DNA of 64,000 nucleotides from Pseudomonas fluorescens (GTDB taxonomy: Bacteria > Pseudomonadota > Gammaproteobacteria > Pseudomonadales > Pseudomonadaceae): NCBI RefSeq assembly GCF_902497775.2, contig NZ_OZ024668.1, positions 1,945,826-2,009,825 on the forward strand, given 5' to 3'. The translations under genes and the position numbers were made by a program. The notes under the pieces were generated by a model. That model had not been told where the DNA came from, did no database searches, and saw nothing but the letters and a program-made list of their open reading frames with translations. Below, one piece after another: positions 19,579 through 28,679 of the stretch. How positions within the stretch are numbered: the stretch's first letter is position 1; every line of letters starts with the position of its first letter.

Positions 19579-20769
19579 ATGAACACCCGCCGCCGATCTC
19601 TGTTTGCCGCCAGCATGGCCCACGCTGTGCACGATGGCCTCACCGATGTCATCTATGTATTGCTGCCACTGTGGCAGGCGCAGTTTGCCCTGAGCTTCGC
19701 CCAGGTCGGGCTGCTGCGTGGTGCCTATGCCGGGATGATGGCCGGCCTGCAATTGCTCGCCAGCCGCGCGGCAAAACGCTGGGGCCGGGAGCGACTGCTA
19801 GTCGGCGGCACCGCCCTGGCCGGGCTGGCCTATCTGGTGGCCGGGCAGGCGGATGGTCTGGGCATGCTGTTGTTCGCGTTACTGCTGGGCGGCCTGGGCG
19901 CCAGCACCCAGCACCCCCTGGCATCGTCGTTGGTCACCGACAGCTACGAGGCGGGCGGCGGGGTCAAGGAGGCGCTGGCGCACTACAATTTCGCCGGTGA
20001 TATCGGCAAGATGCTGGTGCCCGCCGGGGTCGGTTTGCTGCTGGTGGTAACCAGCTGGCAAACCAGCGTCACCGTGTTGGGCATTCTGGGCCTGGCTGCT
20101 GCCGCTGTGCTCTGGTGGCTGATTGAGCCGCACACATCAAAGACGGCGCGCCGGCAAAAATCCGTCACTGCCGGTGGCATCGACTCCAGCAGCGGCCTGG
20201 CGGCGTTGCTGCTGACCGGCACCCTCGACAGCGCAGTGCGCATGGGGTTTCTGACGTTTCTGCCGTTCTTGCTGCAGGGCAAGGGTGCAGGCTCTGCCGG
20301 TATCGGTCTGGCGTTGATGCTGCTGTTCGTCGGCGGCGCCTTCGGCAAGCTGCTGTGCGGCTACCTCGGCGCGCGTATCGGCATGATGAAAACCGTGTGG
20401 TGCACCGAGTTGCTGACGGCGCTGCTGATCGTGCTGATGCTGTTTTTGCCGCTGACGCCGATGCTCGTGTTATTACCGCTGCTGGGCCTGGTGCTCAACG
20501 GCACCTCGTCGGTGTTGTACGGCGTGGTGCCGGAGCTGGCGGGGGCGGGCAGACGCGATCAGGCCTTCGCCCTGTTCTACACCGGCACTATTGGCGGTGG
20601 CGCCCTGGCGCCGGTGGTGTTTGGCGGTGTTGGCGATGCATCCGGCATCCGCGCGGCAGTGATCAGCCTTGCGGCAATCCTGTTGCTGACCCTGCCGCTG
20701 TCCTGGTGGATAGAACGGCAACTGCAATCCGGCTTGCCTGGCAAATTTGGATCTACCTATAATGAATGA
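19579..20769 (+). CDS. MFS efflux transporter, fosmidomycin-resistance (Fsr) type
   Basis: 396 residues with twelve hydrophobic segments. The N-terminal SMAHAVHDGLTDVIYVLLPLW is the Fsr signature, and the mid-region GGLGASTQHPLASSLV also fits. Fsr relatives export fosmidomycin and other small compounds. The last codons overlap the Fur box for the downstream iron-uptake genes, so the gene ends where that promoter begins. Confidence 0.82.
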   Translation: MNTRRRSLFAASMAHAVHDGLTDVIYVLLPLWQAQFALSFAQVGLLRGAYAGMMAGLQLLASRAAKRWGRERLLVGGTALAGLAYLVAGQADGLGMLLFALLLGGLGASTQHPLASSLVTDSYEAGGGVKEALAHYNFAGDIGKMLVPAGVGLLLVVTSWQTSVTVLGILGLAAAAVLWWLIEPHTSKTARRQKSVTAGGIDSSSGLAALLLTGTLDSAVRMGFLTFLPFLLQGKGAGSAGIGLALMLLFVGGAFGKLLCGYLGARIGMMKTVWCTELLTALLIVLMLFLPLTPMLVLLPLLGLVLNGTSSVLYGVVPELAGAGRRDQAFALFYTGTIGGGALAPVVFGGVGDASGIRAAVISLAAILLLTLPLSWWIERQLQSGLPGKFGSTYNE

Positions 20770-20778
20770 GATTCATTA
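20760..20778. promoter_or_regulatory. Fur box
   Basis: TAATGAATGAGATTCATTA is a perfect 8-3-8 palindrome that resembles the 19-bp ferric uptake regulator consensus (AATGATAATCATT core). It lies 28 bases before the ECF sigma gene and overlaps the stop codon of the preceding transporter gene. It would repress the sigma/FecR genes when iron is plentiful. Confidence 0.8.
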
Positions 20779-20805
20779 CCAGATAACTTTGCCCAGGCCG
20801 CCTCC

Positions 20806-21315
20806 ATGTCCAGCGCTGACCCTTCGCTGCAACTCGCCGTGCATTCGCTGTATGAGGAGCATCACCCGTGGCTGTGCGGCTGGCTGCGCAAGCGCCTGGG
20901 CTGCCGCGAGCATGCCGCGGACCTGGCCCAGGACACCTTCATCCGCGTCCTGACCCTGCGCAAGGCGCCCGAACTGCGTGAGCCACGGGCCTACCTGAGC
21001 ACCGTGGCGCGCAGCCTGATGATCGACTTGTTCCGCCGCCGCGCACTGGAGCAGGCCTACCTCGAAACCCTCGCCGCACGCCCCGAACTGCTGGACATCT
21101 CGCCGCAAACCCGTGCCCTGGTCATTGAGACCCTGATGGAAATCGATGCCATGCTCGACGGTCTGGGCAGCAGAACCCGCGAAATTTTCCTGATGGCCCA
21201 GCTCGATGGGCTGAGCTACGTGGAAATCGCCCGACGCCAGAACCTGGCGGTGAACACGGTAAAGAAACACGCCGTGCGCGCACTGACCCATTGCATGCTG
21301 CTGGCCGAGGACTGA
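20806..21315 (+). CDS. ECF RNA polymerase sigma factor, FecI type
   Basis: 169 residues with sigma region 2 (HAADLAQDTFIRVL, residues about 38-51) and region 4 (LDGLSYVEIARRQNLAVNTVKKHAVRAL). Length and neighbours match FecI/FpvI iron-starvation sigma factors. It is predicted to be held by the FecR protein encoded three bases downstream and released when the cognate receptor binds its ferri-siderophore, then to transcribe the receptor gene. Confidence 0.93.
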   Translation: MSSADPSLQLAVHSLYEEHHPWLCGWLRKRLGCREHAADLAQDTFIRVLTLRKAPELREPRAYLSTVARSLMIDLFRRRALEQAYLETLAARPELLDISPQTRALVIETLMEIDAMLDGLGSRTREIFLMAQLDGLSYVEIARRQNLAVNTVKKHAVRALTHCMLLAED

Positions 21316-21318
21316 GCG

Positions 21319-22269
21319 GTGAACGCCCAGCGCCTGGATCGCGCCACCCTCGAAGCGGCTGCCCACTGGTTTGTCGAACTGCGCTGCGAAGTGCCAGACC
21401 CGGCGACGCGGCTTGCCCATCAGCAATGGCTGGCGGGTGATCCGCGCCACCGCCAGGCCTGGGAGCGCTTGCAGCGGGTGCAGGGCACCTTTGCCCAGGT
21501 CAGTTCGGGTGTCGCCCGGCCGATGCTGGCCAGTACCCAGGCCAAGCGCCGCGAAGTGCTCAAGGTGCTGTCGTTGCTGCTGGCCGCAGGCGGGGCAGGG
21601 ACCCTGGCCTGGCACACCACGCCGTTGCCGAGCTTGATGGCCGACCAGCGCACCGGCACCGGCGAGCGACGGCGCGTGCGTCTGCAGGATGGCAGCCTGT
21701 TGCACCTGAACACCGCCACGGCGGTGGATATCCGCTACAGCGACTCGCTGCGCGAACTGCGTCTGCACAGCGGCGAGATCCTCATCGAGACGGCAAAAGA
21801 TACCCAGGCCCGGCCCTTCATCGTGCATACCGATGAAGGCAGCATTCGTGCGCTGGGCACGCGCTTTATCGTCCGTCGCGACGCCGAACGCACCCAGGTG
21901 AGCGTGCAGGAGCATGCCGTGGAAGTACGCTGCGGCCGTGATCTGTACCCGCCCGTGCGGGTCGACGCCGGCCAGCAACTGAGCTTTGATCGCGTCACGA
22001 TCAGCCCGTTGCAAGCGGCCAACCCCGATGCCGATGCCTGGCTGCGTGACTTGCTGGTGGTGCACGACTGGCGCCTGGACGACTTCATCAACGAACTGCA
22101 GCGCTACCGGCCCGGGCACCTGGGCTGTGCCCAGGCGGTTGCAGGCCTGCGGATTTCCGGGGCTTTCCAGCTGGGCAACAGCGACCATATCCTCACCAAC
22201 CTGAGCAGCACCTTGCCGGTGCGCATTCGCCAGTTCAGCCGCTACTGGGTCAGGGTGGAACCGGCCTGA
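21319..22269 (+). CDS. FecR-family anti-sigma/sigma regulator
   Basis: 316 residues starting at GTG three bases after the sigma-factor stop. The N-terminal DUF4880-type segment (AAAHWFVELRCEV...HQQWLAGDPRHRQAW) binds the sigma factor; a hydrophobic segment preceded by KRREVLKVLS (twin-arginine-like) spans the membrane; the FecR domain (RRVRLQDGSLLHLNTATAVDIRY) lies in the periplasm and would contact the STN domain of the receptor. Confidence 0.92.
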   Translation: MNAQRLDRATLEAAAHWFVELRCEVPDPATRLAHQQWLAGDPRHRQAWERLQRVQGTFAQVSSGVARPMLASTQAKRREVLKVLSLLLAAGGAGTLAWHTTPLPSLMADQRTGTGERRRVRLQDGSLLHLNTATAVDIRYSDSLRELRLHSGEILIETAKDTQARPFIVHTDEGSIRALGTRFIVRRDAERTQVSVQEHAVEVRCGRDLYPPVRVDAGQQLSFDRVTISPLQAANPDADAWLRDLLVVHDWRLDDFINELQRYRPGHLGCAQAVAGLRISGAFQLGNSDHILTNLSSTLPVRIRQFSRYWVRVEPA

Positions 22270-22383
22270 ACCGCTGCGGAAAAATATTTTCACAAGGGGG
22301 GTGTTGATTCAGATTCTCATTCGACTTGTAGGTAGAGGCGCCTCAGACGCCACCACCACTGCCAACGGGCGAAAGGAAACTGC

Positions 22384-24870
22384 ATGTCCCCTTGTAATCC
22401 AGACTCCACCCGCAACCTCCGCGTACTCACCCCTTTGCGCCGTGCCGTCCAGGTCGCGCTGTTCGGCTCGGCCCTGGCAGGGGCCGGCGCCACTTTGTTG
22501 GTTGCTGCACCGGCCTGGGCCAACACCCGCGTTGAAAGCCAGTTCGATATTCCCGCAGGTTCCCTTGAGTCGGCGCTGACCCGCTTTGCCGCCAGCGCCG
22601 GGGTGACCGTGTCGTTCCAGCCGGCCGATACCCGTGGCCGGCAATCGCCAGGGTTGCATGGCCGTTACAGCGTCGAGGCCGGCTTGCGCCAACTGCTGGC
22701 CGGCAGCAACCTGCAACGGGTGCGCCAGGACAGCGGCAGCTACTCGCTGCTGCCAGGTGCGGGCGATGACGCCAGCGTGCAACTGGACGCCACCAGCATC
22801 AACGGCAAGGCCGTCGAGTCAGCCTATGGACCGGTCGACGGCTATGTCGCCACCCGCAGTGCCACCGGTACCAAGACCGACACGCCGATCCTGGAAATCC
22901 CCCAGGCCGTCAACGTGGTCACCGCCGCCCAGGTAGAAACCCAGGGTGCGCGCAACCTGACCCAGGCCCTGCGCTACACCCCGGGCTTGGGCGTCAACGG
23001 CTTCACCGACCGCAATAACATTGCCGACGAGATCACCAGCCGCGGCTTCGCGCCAACCCCGCTGTACCTGGACGGCGCCTACCTGCCGTACGCCGGCAGC
23101 CTGGGTGGCGCGCCGCAGATCGACCCCTACACCCTGGAGCGCATCGAAGTGCTCAAGGGCCCGGCGTCGGTGCTGTACGGCCAGAACCAGCCGGGCGGTA
23201 TCGTCAACATGGTCTCCAAGCGGCCGACCCGCGAGCAGCGCAACCAGGTCAAGTTTGGCCTGGGCAGCTACAGCCGGGTCAACGGCGCCATTGACGTCAG
23301 TGGCCCGATGGATGAGGCCGGCACCCTCAGCTACCGCCTGGTGGGCGTAGCGAAAAAGGGCAACGACCAGCTCGACCACACCAACAGCCAGCGCATGCTG
23401 CTGGCGCCGAGCCTGACCTGGGCGCCGAACGAAGACACCGCGCTGACCCTGTATGCCCAGATGCAGCGCGATGACGGCCTGGCCGATTACCAGGCCCTGC
23501 CGAAAGTCGGCTCGCTCGATCGCGGCCCCAATGGCCAGCGCATCGACCGCGACGCGTTTCTGGGCGACTCCCATTACAACGACTACCGGCGCGACCAGTA
23601 TGTGCTGGGCTATGACTTCACCCACGCCTTCAGCGACGACCTCAAGTACCGCCAGACCGCGCGCTATATCGACATCCGCGACCGCTACAAGGGCTTCTAT
23701 CTGCGTGGCTTCGTCAGCGATGCCGACACCGGTGTGATCGACCAGACCCATGCCACCCGCACCAAGCTCGACTGGCGTCAGCACAACACCGCCTACACCA
23801 TCGATAACAACCTGGAGTTCAAGTTCGACACCGGCCGCCTGCAGCACACCACCCTGGTAGGCCTGGACTATCGCCGCTTCAACCGCAAGTACACTGGCTA
23901 CAACGCCTATGGCGTGGCCCCGGTCGATCTGTACAACCCGAGCAACTACCCCACCGACGATGTGGTGCCGGAGCTGACCACCAAGTGGGATAACACCATC
24001 GGCCAGACCGGCCTGTATGTGCAGGACCAGATCAAGCTTGACCAGTGGATCCTCACCCTCGGCGGCCGCCAGGACTGGGCCAAGGTTGAGAACAAGGACC
24101 TGCTGGCGCGGACCATCACCGAACAGAACGATCAGAAGTTCACCGGCCGGGTAGGGCTGACCTATCTCACCGAGTTTGGCCTGGCGCCCTATGTCAGCTA
24201 CTCGCAGTCGTTCCTGCCGACCCTCGGTACCAGCGCACCGCAGCGGGGCGCCAAGGCCTTCGAGCCGACCGAGGGCGAGCAGTATGAAATCGGCGTCAAG
24301 TACCAGCCGTTGGACAAGACCCTGATCACCGCCTCGGTGTTCGAGCTGACCCAGAAGAACGTCAAGACCGGCGACAAGCTCTACCCCGAGTACGAAAGCC
24401 AGGACGGCGAAGTGCGCTCGCGCGGTATTGAGCTGGAACTCAAGACCAGCCTCGACAACCTCGACGTGCTGGCGGCGGCCACCTACATCGACTCGTTCTA
24501 CACCAAGAGCAACTATGGCGATGAGGGCAACCGTTCCGAGGCGCAAGCGCCGGTGTCGGCCACCCTGTGGGCCGATTACCACTTCAGCCAGGCGGCGCTC
24601 AATGGCCTGACCGTCGGCGCCGGCGCGCGCTATACCGGGCGCAAACCGGGGGATTCGGCCAACTCCTTCGACGTGCCATCGTTCGTGGTCTACGACACCA
24701 CCCTGCGCTACGACCTGGGCAAGCTCGACCCGAGCCTGCGCGGGCTGCAGACCAGCCTGAACGTACAGAACCTGTTTGACCGCGAGTATGTCTCGGACTG
24801 CAACTACTCCTTTGGTTGCTACTACGGGCAGGAGCGGGTGGCGTCCCTGGAGATGACTTACGACTGCTGA
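22384..24870 (+). CDS. TonB-dependent siderophore receptor with signalling (STN) domain
   Basis: 828 residues. After a long signal peptide comes a secretin/TonB short N-terminal domain (FDIPAGSLESALTRFAASAG, residues about 54-120), then the plug domain with PGLGVNGF and RIEVLKGPASVLYGQNQPGG, then a 22-strand-type barrel. Its plug and barrel resemble FhuA/FoxA-type hydroxamate siderophore receptors. Together with the ECF sigma factor and FecR it forms a cell-surface signalling cassette. The final residues are MTYDC rather than the usual terminal aromatic residue of outer-membrane barrels, which is odd. The ligand is not known. Confidence 0.92.
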   Translation: MSPCNPDSTRNLRVLTPLRRAVQVALFGSALAGAGATLLVAAPAWANTRVESQFDIPAGSLESALTRFAASAGVTVSFQPADTRGRQSPGLHGRYSVEAGLRQLLAGSNLQRVRQDSGSYSLLPGAGDDASVQLDATSINGKAVESAYGPVDGYVATRSATGTKTDTPILEIPQAVNVVTAAQVETQGARNLTQALRYTPGLGVNGFTDRNNIADEITSRGFAPTPLYLDGAYLPYAGSLGGAPQIDPYTLERIEVLKGPASVLYGQNQPGGIVNMVSKRPTREQRNQVKFGLGSYSRVNGAIDVSGPMDEAGTLSYRLVGVAKKGNDQLDHTNSQRMLLAPSLTWAPNEDTALTLYAQMQRDDGLADYQALPKVGSLDRGPNGQRIDRDAFLGDSHYNDYRRDQYVLGYDFTHAFSDDLKYRQTARYIDIRDRYKGFYLRGFVSDADTGVIDQTHATRTKLDWRQHNTAYTIDNNLEFKFDTGRLQHTTLVGLDYRRFNRKYTGYNAYGVAPVDLYNPSNYPTDDVVPELTTKWDNTIGQTGLYVQDQIKLDQWILTLGGRQDWAKVENKDLLARTITEQNDQKFTGRVGLTYLTEFGLAPYVSYSQSFLPTLGTSAPQRGAKAFEPTEGEQYEIGVKYQPLDKTLITASVFELTQKNVKTGDKLYPEYESQDGEVRSRGIELELKTSLDNLDVLAAATYIDSFYTKSNYGDEGNRSEAQAPVSATLWADYHFSQAALNGLTVGAGARYTGRKPGDSANSFDVPSFVVYDTTLRYDLGKLDPSLRGLQTSLNVQNLFDREYVSDCNYSFGCYYGQERVASLEMTYDC

Positions 24871-24880
24871 TCTGTAGCCC

Positions 24881-24925
24881 CTGTAGGAGCCGGCCTTGCC
24901 GGCGATGGGCCGCTTAGCGGCCCTG
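24881..24925. repeat. REP element
   Basis: TGTAGGAGCCGGCCTTGCCG and the following GGGCCGCTTAGCGGCCC hairpin form a REP of the genus type, directly after the receptor gene stop, where it could end or stabilise the receptor mRNA. Confidence 0.75.
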
Positions 24926-24998
24926 GGCCGAGCTGGACGCTATCGCGCCCGCTGTGGCACTGTCGGCGCCACAGATCGGCAGTAAACGGGGTTGGCCA

Positions 24999-25988
24999 AT
25001 GCTCAGCAGTACCCGGTTCAATGCATTCAATCGTTGTGTCCTGCAACTGGCCAGCCTTGCCCGCGAGCGTGGCGGCTCGCATTTCATCGCCGAAGGCCTG
25101 CAGGCGTTTCGCTCGATCGTGCCGTTTGCCTCGGCCTGGTGGGGCGAGATGTCTGGCGCGGGCGCCAACGCAGCGCCGCAAAGCTGGATGCACGGGCGCA
25201 TCGACCTGCCGCCAGCTTTTGCCCGTGAATGGAGCGAGGTCGCCGATATCGACTGCTTCGCCCACGCTACCTTGGCCCGGCCCGGGCAGGTGGTGCGCGA
25301 CAGTGAATTCACCGACCCCAACGAGGCGGTCAATGTCTTTGCTCGCCGTTACGACCTCTACCACCTGATGTGTATCACCTTCGAGCTGCCGCAAAGCGGC
25401 CTGAATTTCTACGTCTGCCTGTACCGCGGTGAACACGACACTGCGTTTTGCGAAAGTGAGGATGGGTTGTTCGCGGCCTTCTGCGAGCACCTGCTGCAAC
25501 TGTGGCGCTTTCAGGTGCAGGACATGATCCGCCTGGGTACCGGCAACGCCGCCAGCGATTTTGCCATCGCTCGCCTCGATGGCAGCCTGCTGTATGTGGG
25601 CGCGCGTGTGTGCACGGCGATCGAGCAAGCATTGCCGGGCTGGAGCGGCTCGCTGCTGCCGCCCGAAGTCAGCGCGCAACTGGCCAGGGCACCCTGTGTG
25701 ATGCGCCTGGGTCGTAGCAGCCTGACCCTCAGCGGCAACGGTGAGCATGTGATCCTGTCGCTGGAAGCGCCACCACCGGGAGTGTTGTTGGCCCCCCGCG
25801 AGCGCACCGCAGCCATGCTGTTTGCCGCGGGGCACTCGTACAAGGAAATCGCCCGGATGCTGTCCTTGAGCCCGGCGACCGTGCGCACCTACCTGCGCAA
25901 TTGCTACGTGCAACTGGGGGTCAAGAGCAAGGTGGAGCTGGGTGTGGCCTTGCGCTTGTCGATGCCGGTGGCGGAAAAAACTGCCTGA
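24999..25988 (+). CDS. LuxR-family transcriptional regulator
   Basis: 329 residues. The C-terminal 65 residues are a LuxR/NarL helix-turn-helix (PRERTAAMLFAAGHSYKEIARMLSLSPATVRTYLRN read as its pattern). The N-terminal 250 residues show no receiver aspartate and no recognisable autoinducer pocket; the sensing domain is unassigned. The start is the ATG at 24999. It is followed by the amidohydrolase and porin genes on the same strand, which it may regulate; a TATAGGG-N10-CCCTATA palindrome lies between. Confidence 0.82.
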   Translation: MLSSTRFNAFNRCVLQLASLARERGGSHFIAEGLQAFRSIVPFASAWWGEMSGAGANAAPQSWMHGRIDLPPAFAREWSEVADIDCFAHATLARPGQVVRDSEFTDPNEAVNVFARRYDLYHLMCITFELPQSGLNFYVCLYRGEHDTAFCESEDGLFAAFCEHLLQLWRFQVQDMIRLGTGNAASDFAIARLDGSLLYVGARVCTAIEQALPGWSGSLLPPEVSAQLARAPCVMRLGRSSLTLSGNGEHVILSLEAPPPGVLLAPRERTAAMLFAAGHSYKEIARMLSLSPATVRTYLRNCYVQLGVKSKVELGVALRLSMPVAEKTA

Positions 25989-26027
25989 CCCTCCTCATTT
26001 GCAGAGGTCCATTGCCGCGCTGCGCTC

Positions 26028-26051
26028 TATAGGGTGAATCCCGTCCCTATA
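26028..26051. promoter_or_regulatory. Palindromic operator candidate TATAGGG-N10-CCCTATA
   Basis: Perfect 7-base arms at 26028-26034 and 26045-26051, nested within an outer GCGCTCT (26022-26028) / AGAGCGC (26060-26066) pair, lie in the 82-base gap before the amidohydrolase gene. It could bind the adjacent LuxR-type regulator or form a leader hairpin close to the ribosome binding site. Confidence 0.5.
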
Positions 26052-26058
26052 ACAACAA
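26051..26058 (+). promoter_or_regulatory. Crc/Hfq CA motif before the amidohydrolase
   Basis: AACAACAA matches the AANAANAA motif bound by Hfq with Crc in pseudomonads. It abuts the ribosome binding site AAGAGAG and lies 13 bases before the ATG, where binding blocks translation during growth on preferred carbon sources. Confidence 0.6.
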
Positions 26059-26070
26059 GAGAGCGCTGCA

Positions 26071-27813
26071 ATGCAACGATTGATTCCCACGCTATTGGTC
26101 ACTGCGCTGGCCTGTGCTTCGCTGCCGGCCTTGGCTGCTGCGGACCTGGTGCTGTTCAACGGCAAGGTGTTTACCGGCGAACCCGGCCAGGGCCTGGTGC
26201 AGGCGGTTGCGGTCAAGGATGGCAAGGTCCTGCAAGTGGGCAGCGACGCGCAGATCCAGGCCCTGGCCGATGCCCACACGCAACGCATCGACCTGGCCGG
26301 CAAGGTACTGATGCCCGGCATGATCGACAGCCACAGCCACCCGGTGGTAGCGGCCTTCGACAGCCTCGGCGCCAATTTGGCGGATGAGGTCAAGCCGCTG
26401 CCCGAGCTTGAGCAGTGGATCCTCGCCGAGGTTGAACAGGGCCGTGGCAAGGCGGGCGATGTGATCAGCATTGCCGGGGTGAGTTCGGCCTACTGGGACA
26501 ACAGCCGCGAACTTGGCCAGTTGTTCAACCAGGGCCGCTGGGCCAGCCAGCCGTTGGTGCTCAGTGGCATCGACGGCCATACCGGCTGGGCCAACCAGGC
26601 CATGCTCAAGCGTTTGCAGATCGATGCTGCGCTGGTCAAAGGCCTGTCTGAGCAAGACCGCAGCTATGTCGGGCATGAGGCCGACTTCAGCCCCAACGGC
26701 TACTTTGCCGAAGCGCGTTGGGACCAGGTACGCAGCCAGATCCCCGCCGCCAGCCAGGAGGTGATGCTCAAGGCCGCGCGCGAGGCGGTCAGGGTCAACA
26801 ACCAGTACGGCGTTACCGCCTGGATGGATGCCGCAGCCAATGCCGGCAGTGGCGATTCGCTGTTCGATTTCAAGGCCACGGCGAAGACCGTTGGCGTGTT
26901 ACCGTTGTACCGGGCACTGGCCGAGCGGGGCGAGCTCAATGCCCATGTCGCTGCGTTGATGATCACCAACCCCAAGAGCCGGCCGGCGGACCTTGAGGTG
27001 CTGGCCCGGGTCATGAAGCAGTTCGAGGGCGTGCCCAACCTGAGTTTCCCGGGCATCAAGGTGTTCGTCGATGGCGTGCTGGAATATCCCGGGCAGACGG
27101 CGGCGGTCATCACCCCGTACAGCAACAGCCACAAGAACGGCCAACTGCTGATCGAGCCGGAGCACTTCGGCGAGCTGGTGGCTGCGGCCGAGCAGCGCAA
27201 CTGGATCGTGCACATGCACGCGGTCGGCGACCGGGCGGTGCGCGAATCGCTCAACGGCGTGGCCTATGCGCGCACGCTGCAGGGCAAGCCGCTGGCTCAC
27301 AGCATCAGCCACCTGCAGATGGTCGACCCCAAGGACTTTGCACGCTTCCAGCAACTGGGGGTGATTGCCTCCATGCAACTGCTGTGGGCGACCGCCGAGA
27401 ACTACACCGTCGAGCTGGTCAAACCCTACGTCAGCGCTCAGGCCTACGCCTACCAATACCCGGCGCACTCGTTGCAGCAGGCCGGTGCGGTGATCGCCGG
27501 TGCCAGCGACTGGCCGGTGTCCAGCCCCAATCCGTGGAATGCCATTGCCCAGGCCATGACCCGCAAGGGCCCGCTGGGTGTGCTCAACGCCGAAGAAAGC
27601 GTCGATCGCCAGCTAATGTTCCAGGCCTACACCCTCAACGCCGCCAAAGCCCTGCGCCTGGAGCGGCAGATCGGCTCGCTGGCGCCCGGCAAGCAGGCCG
27701 ACCTGATCGTGCTTGATCGTGATGTGTTCAAGGTCAGCGCCCAGGAGCTGTTCGACACCAAGGTGCTCAAGACCTACTTCGCCGGCAAGCAGGTGTACGC
27801 CAGCGAGTCCTGA
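26071..27813 (+). CDS. Exported amidohydrolase, YtcJ-type
   Basis: 580 residues with a signal peptide (MQRLIPTLLVTALACASLPALAAA). The metal-dependent hydrolase pattern is clear: DSHSHP at about residues 90-95, an MHAVGDRAV histidine site, HSISHLQM and the final GASDWPV aspartate, and the C-terminal LAPGKQADLIVLDRD. YtcJ-type enzymes hydrolyse amide or formamide bonds. A periplasmic location with the porin gene downstream suggests a catabolic unit for an external substrate. Confidence 0.85.
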   Translation: MQRLIPTLLVTALACASLPALAAADLVLFNGKVFTGEPGQGLVQAVAVKDGKVLQVGSDAQIQALADAHTQRIDLAGKVLMPGMIDSHSHPVVAAFDSLGANLADEVKPLPELEQWILAEVEQGRGKAGDVISIAGVSSAYWDNSRELGQLFNQGRWASQPLVLSGIDGHTGWANQAMLKRLQIDAALVKGLSEQDRSYVGHEADFSPNGYFAEARWDQVRSQIPAASQEVMLKAAREAVRVNNQYGVTAWMDAAANAGSGDSLFDFKATAKTVGVLPLYRALAERGELNAHVAALMITNPKSRPADLEVLARVMKQFEGVPNLSFPGIKVFVDGVLEYPGQTAAVITPYSNSHKNGQLLIEPEHFGELVAAAEQRNWIVHMHAVGDRAVRESLNGVAYARTLQGKPLAHSISHLQMVDPKDFARFQQLGVIASMQLLWATAENYTVELVKPYVSAQAYAYQYPAHSLQQAGAVIAGASDWPVSSPNPWNAIAQAMTRKGPLGVLNAEESVDRQLMFQAYTLNAAKALRLERQIGSLAPGKQADLIVLDRDVFKVSAQELFDTKVLKTYFAGKQVYASES

Positions 27814-27837
27814 CCGCGCCGTTACCCGCACACTCAT

Positions 27838-27845
27838 AACAACAA
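27838..27845 (+). promoter_or_regulatory. Crc/Hfq CA motif before the TorF porin gene
   Basis: A second AACAACAA, sharing ATAACAACAAG with the copy before the amidohydrolase, abuts the ribosome binding site AAGGG nine bases before the ATG of the porin gene. Confidence 0.6.
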
Positions 27846-27854
27846 GGGTCTGGT

Positions 27855-28589
27855 ATGAACACACGCTTGCTCATTGCTTTCGCCTGCCTGGCGCCGCTGA
27901 CGGCCCAGGCAATGACACTCAACGATGATTTCAGCCTCGACATGAGCCTTGCCGCCACCAGCGACTACCGCTCCCGCGGTATCTCGCAAAGCCTCGGCGA
28001 CCCGGCTCTGCAGGCCGGTGCGACGCTGCTGCACAGCACTGGCCTGTACCTGGGCGCCTGGACCTCGACAGTGGATTTCGGCTTCGACTACAAAACCCGT
28101 CAGGAGCTCGAGTACTTCGCCGGCTGGTACTGGCAGGCCACCGATGCCATCAGCCTCGACCTTGGCTACCTCAAGTACAGCTACCCCAAGGAAGGCCAGT
28201 TCAACATGAGCGAGGTCTACGCCATTGTCGACCTCTATGGGCTCAAGTTGGGCGCCTACTACTCAAGCGATGCGCCGAATGCCTTTGGCAAGGACCAGGA
28301 CACCTTGTACAGCTATGTTGCCTACAGCTTCGCCTTGCCAGGCGAAGTGGGCCTGGAGTTGCGGGCAGGGCGCAACGATGTCAAAGACCCGGCGTTCTGG
28401 TCGGCCAGTGGCGATGAGCGCAATACGTACTATGAGTGGGAGGCCAAGCTCAGTCGCGAGTTCGTCGGCGTCACCTGGGGGCTGAGCTACATCGACACCG
28501 ACCTGTCGAAGAGCGAATGCACGGGTTGGTATGGCTATGATGACCTGTGCTCGGCGACCGTGGTGGTGAGTGCCAGCAAGGCGTTCTGA
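27855..28589 (+). CDS. TorF-family putative porin
   Basis: 244 residues with a short signal peptide ending TAQA. Residues 20-45 show LAATSDYRSRGISQSLGDPALQAG, here given only to its pattern SDYRxRGxSQ, which is the hallmark of the TorF/Gcw_chp outer-membrane family. The rest alternates as beta strands and ends in the aromatic SKAF expected of outer-membrane barrels. It lies 41 bases after the amidohydrolase gene and is probably cotranscribed, giving substrate entry for that enzyme. Confidence 0.85.
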   Translation: MNTRLLIAFACLAPLTAQAMTLNDDFSLDMSLAATSDYRSRGISQSLGDPALQAGATLLHSTGLYLGAWTSTVDFGFDYKTRQELEYFAGWYWQATDAISLDLGYLKYSYPKEGQFNMSEVYAIVDLYGLKLGAYYSSDAPNAFGKDQDTLYSYVAYSFALPGEVGLELRAGRNDVKDPAFWSASGDERNTYYEWEAKLSREFVGVTWGLSYIDTDLSKSECTGWYGYDDLCSATVVVSASKAF

Positions 28590-28679
28590 ACCGGCCTCAT
28601 CGCGGGCAACCACTGATGTGCTGGCTGCACCGGCGTCATCGCTGGCAAGATGGGCATAGTCCGCTGAATCGAGCCTCCC

